The position numbers and the translations under genes were made by a program. The notes beneath the pieces were generated by a model. It did no database searches, was not told the DNA's origin, and worked only from the letters and a program-made list of their open reading frames with translations. A stretch of 64,000 nt of DNA from Sphaeramia orbicularis (Eukaryota > Chordata > Actinopteri > Kurtiformes > Apogonidae), in contig NC_043962.1 in NCBI RefSeq assembly GCF_902148855.1, positions 15,596,572 to 15,660,571 of the forward strand, written 5' to 3'. Positions 52,201 to 62,700 of this stretch are shown in pieces (the first letter of the stretch is position 1; every line of letters begins with the position of its first letter).

Positions 52201-55200
52201 TACACTATAAATTAGAAGTAAGAGCTGAACTCTACATAATAAGATGGGGCAAATGGATTGATTAATAAAAAACAAGCAAATAATTAATTCGGTTACTTGA
52301 TTGCCATTTCATAACTGTAACCTAAACTATTAGACTGTGACTATTATCTGTTGCTCATTGTTTTTTGTTATGTTCTGTATGACAAAAAGATAAATAATAA
52401 AAACTAAGTGTAAAAAAAAAAAAAAAAACAGCTCTCACCTGAGGCCTAGATGTGGGGCTTCCATGGATCAGATTTATTTGTCCAACACCTTCCACAGATA
52501 CTCAGTTATCCTGATATTGGGATGTCCCTCTTTAGTCCATTTGTGGTCAGTGCTAACTGCAGACCAGGAACATCCAACAACACCTACAGTTGTGGAGGTG
52601 TTCTGACCCAATCATCACCGTTACAATATGGACCTGGTCAAAGTCCCTCAGCTCCTTATGTTGCTCATTTTGCTGCTATGTCCTATCCAGTGTAAAGTCC
52701 CATTGTAATGAAATAATCAATATTATGACCACTTCTCCTGTCAGAGGTCAGAATGTTATGGCTGATCTGTGCCTATGTACTGTGCTCTATTGGGGTTTTT
52801 TATATCCCACATAAACAGATCTGGATCCAATAAAAGCACTAACCCTGTAAGTGTGGTCTTTTAGCCGTGTCCATGGAGATATTTTCATCAATGACCTCTT
52901 GTTCTCCCTCAGTGTACTGCCTTTGCTGCTTGGCCAATGTCTCTCTACCTGGAATCGGTGTCTCTGTTCCTGAATTACGGCCTTTCTTCTACATCAACAT
53001 TGCTGACATCACTGCCCTGGAAACAGAGCTGTCCTATGTAGCCTGTGAGTGTGAAGCTTTACTCATTTCTCATGAGCTTGAAAAACCAAACCTTTGCAAC
53101 CGAAGGAAAATTAACTCTCATATATATATTTTCTCTGTTTTGCAAGGCACCACAGAAAAGATTTTTGAGGAAAAAAAGGAGCTGTATGACGTCTACATTG
53201 ATAACCAGAATGTGAAAACGCACAGAAGTTATTTGCAGCCGCTGCTAAGAGTGAACGCAGCAGACAAAGAAAAGTACAGGAAACTGACTGAGCAGAGGTA
53301 TTTATTTAATAAAACAACATGGTGGTTGTACACAACTCACACATCATTGTCCAAGCTGTTTCATAACATGCACTGGATTACTTTAGTTTTGGGTTTTTAT
53401 TAGCTTACCGGCTGACAGGCTGTAAACTATTGTCATCATGCGGCGTCCGGTGTTGTCATCTGTCGTCGTCTGTCGTCACCGTCTGTCGTCCGTTACAAAA
53501 CTTTCAATCATCTTCTTCTCCGAAACTACAATTCCGATTGACTTCAAACTTGGTATACAGCTTCTTTATGATGATGTCAATAAAAGTTAGTGAAATTATT
53601 TGGATCCGGATCTGATTCTAGATTTGGTGCAACTTTGAAAAATTTCCCCATTATAAGAGATAGGAAGTGGATCGATGCAATAACTCAGTAAATATAAATG
53701 ATATCCAGTGTAAATTTCTACAGTCCAGCCCTGATGGGGAGATGACCAAAACATAATGTCCACATGCTGATCAGGATCTTCTTCTGGATCCGGGAACTTA
53801 CGGAAAATTTAACATGGGCTCTTATGGGGAAAAAATTTCAATTGTCTTCTTCTCCGAAACTACAGTTCGGATTGACTTCAAACTTGGTATACAGCTTCTT
53901 TATGATGATGTCAACACAAGGTTTTGGAATTATTTCGATCCGGATCTGATTCTGGATTTGGTGCGACTTTGGAAAATTTTCCCATTATAACAGATAGGAA
54001 GTGGATTGATACAATAAATCAGTAAGTATCAATGATATCAAGTTGGAATTTGAATTTTTTACAGATTTCATTGGAATATGACCAAAACATGGGCTATTTC
54101 TGTAATATAATAAATACACAGAACTGGGTGATAATAAATGGCATCTGGATACATTTCCCAAAGCTTTTAATTTGGCCGGTAAGCTACAAGGCCATTGATC
54201 CTATGTTTTTTTTATGACTTGCATTTTTTATTTCCTTTTTTCAAACACATCACATCATCACACATCAAATGCTAACATTAGAGCATTGGTAAATTACCCA
54301 CCCATAACCAGAAGGGGTCTTCATATCGATATAGTGGCTCTTTATCCCACACACATCATCTTTGAGTATCCATGTATGTAATATGGTAGTAGCTACTGCA
54401 ACAGTACTGTGGCACGAAATATCGGTTTGTCTATTTCCACAGAGCCAATCAAATGTTAGCATTTGTGCTAGAGCCAATCATGAATACTGTTACATGAACT
54501 CATTAACCTCTTGTTGCCACAGTACTGTGTTGATATATGGTGTACAGTTCAGTGCATTCTTTTGTGCATTTTGCTACCAATTGATGCAAGAAATGACAAA
54601 TTAGTGATAGTATAAAGTATAGAATAGGAATTTTTGTGCCCTCCCCACACCTTTTTTTTTAAATGTATAATTTGTCTCTTTTTACATATGTTATATAGTT
54701 TTAGACATTTTCAGTCTTTTGTCATGTTATAACTTACATTTAGTAACTCTTCCAAAGAATACTCTTCCCTTTTTTTCATTAGGCAACTGAATTCATGTAT
54801 CATATGAGTGTTTACATATTTTATAATTGTCAATCCAATAAAAATAAAAAAATTGTGATTTATTTTGGATAGGCAGTGCTAAAATGATGACAAAAATCAA
54901 CACATTTGGAGACATATGGCTTTCACTGCACAAAAAGGGGATGAAAACTGCCATCTCAAAAGTACCTAAACCTTGTCAGAGATATATTGTGGATTGAAAA
55001 AGTAATACATGACTTGGAAACATAATGGAGTAGATGTATAAAGCTGCAGAAAATGGAAATAATCAAGCACTTCAACTTTGTCCACTGTTAACAGAGTGAC
55101 GTGGCTTTGTTTTTCTAGGCAAATGCTGATGTATTCACAGGAGGTAGATGGAGACTGCACGTCCAATGAAGAGGATCTGTTCATTCTGTGAGTCCTTGAC

Positions 55201-55518
55201 AGCTGTTTTCAGAGCCTGGCACATGCATTACTCATCCTCAAACAAAGCAAAACGTTTATCAAGTGTAAAGTTACCTTTGCATTGTACTCTGGCTCCACAC
55301 TGACATGCCTGTCTTTACCCAGGTTCTTCATGGAGCTGAATAACCGCATCTTCCAGACCTTGTCGGAGGTGGCAGGCAGTGCTGATCCCACCCTCACCAC
55401 TGAGCACGTGAGGGCCATGGGGCTGGATCCCCAGGGTGACCGCTCCTTCCTGGCCGACCTGCTGGAGGTGTATGGTATTGACATCACACTGGTCATAGAT
55501 AACCTCTGCTGCCCCTGA
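43224..55518 (+). CDS. dennd11: DENN domain-containing protein 11 (LCHN, KIAA1147)
   Basis: Nine coding exons, 43224-43647, 46230-46329, 47640-47798, 51176-51329, 51447-51585, 52913-53044, 53147-53297, 55119-55187 and 55323-55518, give 507 residues; human has 455. DENN proteins usually activate Rab GTPases. DENND11 is poorly characterised, with reported links to neurite growth. Conservation begins at [16 protein letters not shown] and includes [60 protein letters not shown] and [12 protein letters not shown]. It ends VIDNLCCP, against human VIDNPCCP. The first 115 or so residues are a Pro/Ala/Thr-rich, probably disordered extension after the conserved MVEQ. Exon 4 ends at a weak GTCTGA donor. 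The gene is head to head with wee2 and tail to tail with agk. Its introns carry most of the transposons of the window. Confidence 0.95.
43949..45273. mobile_element. piggyBac-like MITE, tandem/composite copy 4
   Basis: TTAA (43945-43948) precedes CCCTTAAAGACTGAC. The right end TGGGTCTTTATGGG is followed by TTAA at 45274. Two overlapping copies seem to be present: the segment around TTAACMTTTCCTAA occurs near 43999 and again near 44839. The first is split by an hAT insertion. It lies in dennd11 intron 1. Confidence 0.65.
44078..44743 (+). mobile_element. hAT MITE family, copy D, nested
   Basis: Starts CAGGGGTGTCAAACTCATTT and ends GCATGTTTGACACCTGTG. The flanks ATGTAGAT and ATGTCGAT match at 7 of 8 positions. 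It is inserted inside the piggyBac-like element, so it is the younger of the two. Confidence 0.8.
45278..45568. mobile_element. piggyBac-like MITE, partial copy 5
   Basis: The right half of the same family begins at once after copy 4 and ends GATGGGTAAGGGTTAA. Together with copy 4 it forms a head-to-tail row of related fragments. Confidence 0.5.
46391..46924 (+). mobile_element. deleted Tc1-like transposon
   Basis: Ends are CACTTAGCGGCCACTTTATT and the inverse AATAAAGTGGCCGCTTAGTG, a terminus common in fish Tc1 elements. The interior keeps a decayed N-terminal part of a Tc1 transposase (MGKKGGLS, then [20 protein letters not shown]) with stop codons. The catalytic half is gone. It lies in dennd11 intron 2. 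Confidence 0.75.
47836..47868 (-). other. second G-quadruplex-prone tract (minus strand)
   Basis: Plus-strand runs of 9 and 10 C are followed by shorter C runs, about 40 bases after the dennd11 exon 3 donor. The minus strand is G-rich, while the dennd11 transcript is C-rich here. Confidence 0.55.
48539..49034 (+). mobile_element. hAT MITE family, copy E, 3' end lost
   Basis: Starts CAGGGATGTCAAACTCATTT and follows copy D until about 49034. The GGCC-rich right terminus is missing and unrelated sequence takes over. Confidence 0.55.
50272..51095. mobile_element. hAT element containing duplicated LINE-tail fragments
   Basis: Starts CAGTGATTTTCAACTGGT and ends ACCAGTTGAGAATCACTG, inverted copies with one mismatch. 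The flanks AAATGGAG and AAACAGAG match at 6 of 8 positions. Inside, at about 50680-50762 and 50795-50875, are two direct copies of a segment with CCCCAGGAAGAATAGTCTCT and GACTAATGGGGATCCTT, resembling a LINE 3' tail. Confidence 0.7.
51631..52771 (-). mobile_element. Tc1-like element interrupted by an L1-type insertion
   Basis: Ends are CAGTGATCAGCCATAGCATT and the inverse GAATGTTATGGCTGATCTGT. A TA precedes the left end. Fragments such as CTTCCATGGATCAGATTTAT recall the antisense of Tc1-type transposase genes common in fish. A retroposon splits it at 51986-52427. It lies in dennd11 intron 5. Confidence 0.6.
51986..52427 (+). mobile_element. L1-type LINE fragment nested in Tc1-like element
   Basis: Flanked by AAAACAGCTCTGACC (from 51971) and AAAACAGCTCTCACC, a 15-bp duplication with one mismatch. 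It ends in AATAATAAAAACTAAGTG plus poly(A). It contains GATG/GATT simple repeats near 52032-52070. Confidence 0.65.
53401..54186. mobile_element. MITE with 12-bp TIR and internal tandem repeat
   Basis: Ends are TAGCTTACCGGC and GCCGGTAAGCTA, exact inverse copies. A TA target duplication is possible if the outermost TA belongs to the host. Two direct units with a 333-base period (CGAAACTAC at 53521 and 53854) fill the interior. It lies in dennd11 intron 7. Confidence 0.65.
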
Positions 55519-55595
55519 GCGCCCTCCTTCTTCCCCCCACCTCCACCTCCAACTGAGGAACTTTGGGATACCACTGGATATTTGTGCCTTCAAGG

Positions 55596-55629
<34 letters not shown>

Positions 55630-58095
55630 AAAACACTGAAGACACTGCCTTCACCCTGGGAGTTCATCTATTGCCTGCTGTCCCCTCATGGGTGTCTTAT
55701 CTCCCTCTGTATGTGTTTCATCAGAACTATGGAGACTGTTTCCAGCCGGTACGGGTCATGTGGACATTAGACGCTGTACGCCGGTGGCTGATAAACACCT
55801 GCCTAGCAGACAGTGTTCCTCGGCAGCTGCATTTGTCTTATAACCTTCACATTTTAACTCACTCAGTACTGTTTTGGTCAGAAATCCTTTTGCTTGTGTG
55901 TGTTTGTGGCCAACGGTGAAGCACTGGATGAAGATATACAGGACAAGTGGTCTTTTTCCACTTCACTCGTCACAATAATAAAGTCGTAGACACTGTCACG
56001 GATCAGGAAGAATATTACTTGGAAAGGTTTATCGGTGGACTCAGATCTTTGTGCTTCAGCTCTCCTCTCCAGAGACTCACAGCCTTCATAATGTGCAAAA
56101 ATGGGACTGATTTGAAACATCTTGCTGTCGTATCATTCGTAGATGTTCTTCATGCTCTCATAAAGCTACATCTGTGATTAGTAAAAACCTGCTTCTTGAC
56201 CACACTATTTGCCTTTTAAAAAGGAAGCAATAGGAGTTTGTGTGTCAACTGAAATGATCAGATCAGCCTTCTTTATATATATCTATATATATTTGAGCTC
56301 ACTATCATCTGCTTTTTTAATGTTTTTACTATTTGCTTCACAAATGAAAGTGAGAGATGAGGTAAACGACAAAATGATTTTGAATGAATGTGATATCCTC
56401 TTTTTTTACAACGGGGATGGCTGATTATTATGAAGCCGAGATGGGGAAAAACTAATATTCACCTTAATGCACCTTCGACACGAGTTAGTGTTGTCCGTTA
56501 ATTTAACTGTAATTTAACTGTGGTCACAGTCACGATGTAAAAGATGTGTGTGTTCTGCATTTGTTTAATTTATCATGATCAGCAGGTGAAGGGTGTTTAA
56601 TTGTTAGTGAATGTGACGTTCTAATATTAACTTCTCATGGATGCTGCACCATGTCCAACACTGGACTGTTTTCCTGATGCACACAATGATCATGCTAAAC
56701 ACTTTTTGTCTTATGTTTATGTTTCTAGTCTGAGCCAGAAAGTGGTTTTAGAGAAAAGGAGGTAAAGTATGAGTGTTATGATGCAATATACAGGCTGTCA
56801 TTGGATTCTTTTTTTGTTCCTTTTTAGTTCATCCGCAAATATATCATCTGCGATCCTGATGAATGAACAACCGTTTGTAGTTTACTTGTTGATCCACTTC
56901 AAAGATGTACTTTCCGCTTGCGTCGCTCGATGACAAAGATCTCTTTGTGCATATTTGGAGATGTGCTGACGTCACGGCGACAGCTGAGCAGACGCTGTAC
57001 CTCCTCCTCTGTTTGGCAGATCCACAAAGAGGCCCCATCTGTTTCAGCTGAGGGGTTTCTCTTCTCTGCCTTTTCATCACATTTCCATTCAGTGAATCCA
57101 ACTCCAGAGATGGGCCAACAGTGTCTTTGAATTCCCCCGGCAGACAGTTTTATTTAATGCTAGCCTGAGTGGTACATTTTTCTGTGTTGGAAACACCTGA
57201 GGCTAATGTTTTGGTGTATAAAATTAGATTAGTTGCTTCTGACCTTGTTGTGACTCCTTGTACAAGCCTAAAGTTAAAGAGTTAATTTAATTCAGTGTCA
57301 GATCCTTTTTTTTTTTTTTTTTTTTCAAGAATTATCTGTCAGGGCTTGTTTCACCACATTGAACTACTGATTTACTCGTTTAGAGAGTTATTTGCGTTGT
57401 ATTTTGACTTCCTGAGATTATTTCTGGGATGGTTGAAAATAAAGAAAGTACACCGAGCATTGTATTCAAAAGAAAAAGGTTCCTAAAGCTTTGTTTTTTA
57501 AATGGGGCCTTAAGGAAATTTTCTCAGATTCACTACAGCAAAGTGACTTATACGTGTGTGTATGTATATCAGCTGTATTTACCTAAAGATTAATTTCACA
57601 GTCTTGAGCCTTTCTCAGTGACTTTACAGGAAGAACTGTTGATTCTGACTGGTCCGTTCACTTGTCGGCCGATTATGTTCTCCCATTTGTCAGTGTTTGC
57701 TCTACAGGTGTAAGTTAAACATAAAAAAGGGAATGTACATAACACACACCACTGTAAAAAAAAAAAAAAAAAAAAAAAAGCCTTCTTTGTGGAGTCCTTC
57801 ACAAATGTGTACCAGCAGTAGCTCAAGAAAATTGTTTGTACAGTACGTCACTCCAATGAATGTCAAAGAAAGCAAAAGTATTGCACACACAGTCGAGTAC
57901 AGTGGTGTAACCGTTCCTGCTTGTTTATAATGTAAATCCAGAGTATTCACTGATACAAACTGAGACATCTTCACCTTTACTAATGTGAACCACTGTAAGA
58001 GCTGTCAGTAATGTACACATGAATTCAATAGCATGAGCAAATGTTAATTCCACTGTACTGCCATTGTGAAATAAAACATTGATACTGTCAGTCTT
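55519..58095 (+). other. dennd11: 3' UTR of dennd11
   Basis: No coding potential follows the stop. A canonical AATAAA lies at 58070-58075 with a GT/T-rich stretch after it. The UTR includes a (CA)n tract at 55598-55629 and poly(A) near 57757-57779. Confidence 0.55.
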
Positions 58096-58356
58096 ATCTA
58101 ATCATTTTCTGTTTCAACTTCCCTTTAATAATAAAAATCTCCTTTTACACTTATGACTTTATTTGCACAATGATGTGGGTGAGTCACGAGCAGCAAAAGA
58201 AGTACTGAAATTCTTTACTGACTTTACTTAAGTTAAAATCCTGTATTCAGTAACTTTTAGAACATGTACCTAAAATATCAAATGCTCAGTGTAGAAAAAT
58301 AACCTGTTAATTTTGGGTCACTATTACACAGCCAATTGCATGTTCTGTGATAAATA

Positions 58357-58715
58357 CAGTCGCGGAAAAAATTATTAGACCATCAAAAGTCATCAAAAAC
58401 GATGGTTATGCAATCAAGTGCTAACTCCTGTGTGTATCATGCGACTAAAACAGACAGAAAAGAAAACATAGAATGCCTAAAAGCACTGTTTTTGTCAGTA
58501 CAATGCCATAGATATTAATGTAAGAACTGAAGTGATTTTGGTTATTATCAAGAAAACATGAAAAATGGATAGATATCAGCTCTGAAATTAAACTCTTATG
58601 AGCTATTTTTGTTATCATTATATTTGTCCAAACAAATGTACCTTTAGTTGTAGCAGGCATTAAAATGAACAAGAAATTGAAAACAAGGGTGGTCTAATAA
58701 TTTTTCCTGCAACTG
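58357..58715. mobile_element. Tc1/mariner-type MITE with TA flanks
   Basis: The left end CAGTCGCGGAAAAAATTATT and right end AATAATTTTTCCTGCAACTG are inverted copies with few mismatches. TA flanks both sides (58355-58356 and 58716-58717). 359 bp, non-coding, in the dennd11-agk spacer. Confidence 0.75.
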
Positions 58716-59024
58716 TATTTTGTCATAGCTGCCTTTCCCAAAATTAAAGTTTTTGTTTGTTCCCTGAAATAACATAATAAAATACATAAAACATGCTATA
58801 TTATGTGAACTACTTTCATAATTCCAGTGGTGAAATGTACCTCATTATAGACACTCCAGCAAATTTGACTTTACTTATACAACAAAGTATTATACAACTT
58901 TATAGTTATAGTCCTTTACATTTCAGAGGGAAAAATTGAATTGTGTATCATAAACATTTCGGATACTAAAAATAGTCACTTAAGAGTGTTACTTTTTATT
59001 AAAAAAATAATAAAGCAATATAAT

Positions 59025-59145
59025 CAGCCCTGTGATAAACTGGCAACATGTCCAGGGTGTACACCGTCTTTGCCCATAAGTAGCTGGAATAGGCTCCAGC
59101 AACTCACGTGACCCTAAATCCGTTTCAGATAATGAATGAAGGATA
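59025..59145. repeat. LINE/SINE 3'-tail fragment
   Basis: The segment contains CATGTCCAGGGTGTACACCG and GGAATAGGCTCCAGCAACTC, a tail found on abundant fish retroposons, and ends in GAATGAAGGA. The parent family was not resolved. Confidence 0.55.
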
Positions 59146-59745
59146 TAATTTGCAGTACTGTACTATTAATCAACCCAGTAGTTTATATATAACCCACAAC
59201 TGACTCCACATTGACAAACTATGGTTAAGTGAAACATTTTTGCTGATGATGTCACCCACTCTAACCTTTTCCCATACAGATCTGTTGTAAACTTCCATAG
59301 TGTTGAGTCCCAGTAGCTACTTCACCACAGTACTACAGAACTACCTATCGTTACCTCTAACTTTCTGATATCAAAACACTTTGCCTCAAATTGGACAAAC
59401 ATTATTTTTATTGACCAAGTTTCAATGTAGTGGCCAGAGTAAACCATTCAGTAAACATAGTCCATTTGTAAGACAACCTGCACATGCTGGCTTATAAAAA
59501 CAAAGCCTTGGTCCTTTAATACACGACTCTGTAATGAATGACTTCAACTGAATATTTTACCATTTACATGTTATAAAACTGCTTTCCAAACCATCACAGT
59601 CACTACCTTACTGATTTTTAACGCTACTGGTTCAAATATAAATCTGTTTTTCGAAGAGGAGTCTGAGTTTTGTGGAATCTGATCCTTTGCTTAAAAAGCG
59701 GTTTCTGTCCTGCTGTTCTTGTCTCTTTCTTGTGTTCTCTTCTCA

Positions 59746-62700
59746 TCACTGCATCTGTGAGAGGAGCTGATCTCTGCGCTCTGCACTGATGAAAAAGTGG
59801 AGTTTCCTTGGCAACAGTCTTACTTCTACCGGCATGGCTTCATACTCCTCATTGTCGATGTTGTAGAAACCACCGGCACCCTGCAGGGTCGGCATAGAGT
59901 AAGTAAAATGTCAAGAGAAAAACAAAAAAATAAAAAGTCCTCTAGGCAGTAGGCTAAATAAATGCACTATAGTACAGCTAAATGAATCACTTCTGACCTC
60001 TGGCAGCTGCAGCCTACAGGCACCGACTTCTAGTTTTGTGGAGCTTTTAGTAAATACAGTTGGATCTTCTTCCTTTTTGTTTCTGCAAGGAAAAACAGTT
60101 ATGTTCTGTTAAATGAGTGTTGCAGTTAATGATTATATAACGTGCACTACCTCAGTAATTGGTTTGCAGTAGACCACAGTTGATAATAACATAACATGCT
60201 GCGCAGTTTTAATTCCCCTCGGCCAAATATAGTGTAAGATTCTGTTGAAAGTTACTGCCCTATAATTTAGATTAGATTGTCTTTGTGTAAAACTTATTAC
60301 ATACATATTAATATGTGAAAGTACTCATATGTCATTTCATTTCATTTATTTCGTTCATGGTTAAGCATTTCATCAGCAGAAATTCAATAATCATCAGGTG
60401 AACAAACATATACACACCCATGCTCAAAAAGGAGCAGGATGAAGAAAATTTTATATTTCCTGCCCCCTTCTAAATAATAATAGCCCTAATGGTTAGCGAT
60501 ACACAACTAGCTATAAAGTCATACTGTACAAAGTCAGACAAACCAAACAAAATACTTCCAAAGATAATAAAAAATAATTACAAAACCAAGTGCAAAACTA
60601 CATTTCCAGGAAGTACAAAACAAACACAGGTAAATATAGGTCAATATATACCTGACGAAATGATGCAAAACAGTTACGATACTAGACCAAAATAAGCAAA
60701 TAAATGTCACAAGATGCAAAACAAATATGAAGCAAAGTGTAAAAACTTATAACTGTTCTTATAATTTCATTGTTTTGTCTTTATACACTTTTTTCAGTTG
60801 GAAGAAGTTTTTACAGTCCATCAGCTCATTATAAAGACAATTCCAGAGTTTAACACCAACCACTGATATACACATCTGCTTCAAAGTTGTCCATGCACAC
60901 TGGTGCTTGAAACAACCATTCCTTCTATGCTCTTCATTCTCTGAAGTGAAGACAAACATTTTTGTAATTTAGCTGGTAGTACTTTACTGTCATAACTGCA
61001 CAAGGCAGAAGTCCATTTGACTTTGGAAAAGTAGGTCATGGTCACCTATTTTCAATATTCATCTGCTCCATGCCAAGATCAATCCACAGTATAAATTTGG
61101 TGCAGATATCTCAATGCATTCCTCAGATAATGCGATTATGTCATTGAATGGACAGACAGACGACAAAATGATTACAATACCCTTTGGCCGAAGGGTAAAA
61201 AACTGCAAATACTGACCCGACAGTAATGAACTCGCTGACAGAGAAGTCATCCGGCTCTGCACAGATCATCAAGGAGTCCTCTACGCGCTGCAGGGTCAGA
61301 GAAATTAAACAAAGTACAGAAACAGAGAAGATTAAACTAAGATTAAATACTCCAGAATTAATATGAACTGTTAAAGTCTTTAGAACTTAACCAACCCTCT
61401 TCACAGGGTTTTTGTTGTGTGTTTGAACAAACAGCTCAAATGTAGACAGCTTCTGCTCTTCCCACTTTTCTGGCTCTTCAACTTTTGGAGGCTCTAAGAA
61501 CAAACACAAAATAATGGAAACTTCATATATTTATCTCTTATGGGTGTGACAGTCTGACATCCAGATCCATCTCGTTCTTAGAAGTGAAGTGGCAATGGAC
61601 ATATTTATTTGGAGAACCGAGCAGCAATATTAAAATGATTACATCCCAGCAAAAGAAAACTTAAAAGTTTTTTCAAAAACTTTTAGACGCAGCTCAGAGG
61701 GAGTTGTTCTTTTATCAACTAGTAGGACTTGGAAAACAAAAACTTTCAGAAAGTGGAAAGGAGGAGAATTCAGACAGATAAAGTGGCCACTACAGTATGA
61801 TCTAATGCCTTACTTTACCGTTCTTTGATAGTTGGTAAATTTGGCAGATGTGTTAACTCAGTCAGACAGAATACCTTCAACAGGTGGATTCCAGTAGTTT
61901 TTCCATCTGCGTGCGATGCGGTAGAGCAGGTTGGGCCTGGGGGGCTTCTGAGGGGGTGCGTCAGGAGGCCGAAGACTGGGAGGCAAGTAGGATATCGAGA
62001 TGTCTCTGACCAATGGCCACTCCTGAAAATTTCACACCACATTTGTTTCAGTTATGAGTTTGAAGGAAACAATGGGAGATGTGCAGTAATAACCAGATGA
62101 CTTTTGCTGTTTATTATAAAGCACGATGTTAATGAAATTCTGTCATTGTCTTACCTGTAATGTTCTAAACCAGTGTGCTGCGTTTGTTTTGAGTGGACCA
62201 AGGTACCAATATCTACAGAGAATAATAATGGAAATGTATCATTTTGAAAGTGAAATTATTCTTTTTTTTTCCCAGGTTTGTTATTTTAAGTCTCCTTACT
62301 TGCTGATTGTTGCAGCCACATCTCTAAATGCTCCCCAACGCAGCCCCATTAGAGCAAAGACTGGTTGCTCTTTCTCCCCCTTGAACAAATACAGACAGAC
62401 ATTAGTCCAACAACTAAACATGGATTATAAACACACACACATTCTTAATTTTTAGCCCTTTGTTTCTCACTTTGATTTGTAACACATCCAGAGGTACCGT
62501 TTCTCCTTTCAGAATGGACAGTGTTGCTGATGTAATGTTTCTGGAAAATAAATAATGTAAAAAGTAAGTTTAAGTTACTTAAGCAGAAACCCACGCCATA
62601 TTTTCATAAATTATTATATATAATATAAACATATTTTCATAAATGTGTAATATGTTACACTCTAAGAGGATCATCTTGCTGTCACACTCACTTGACCTTG

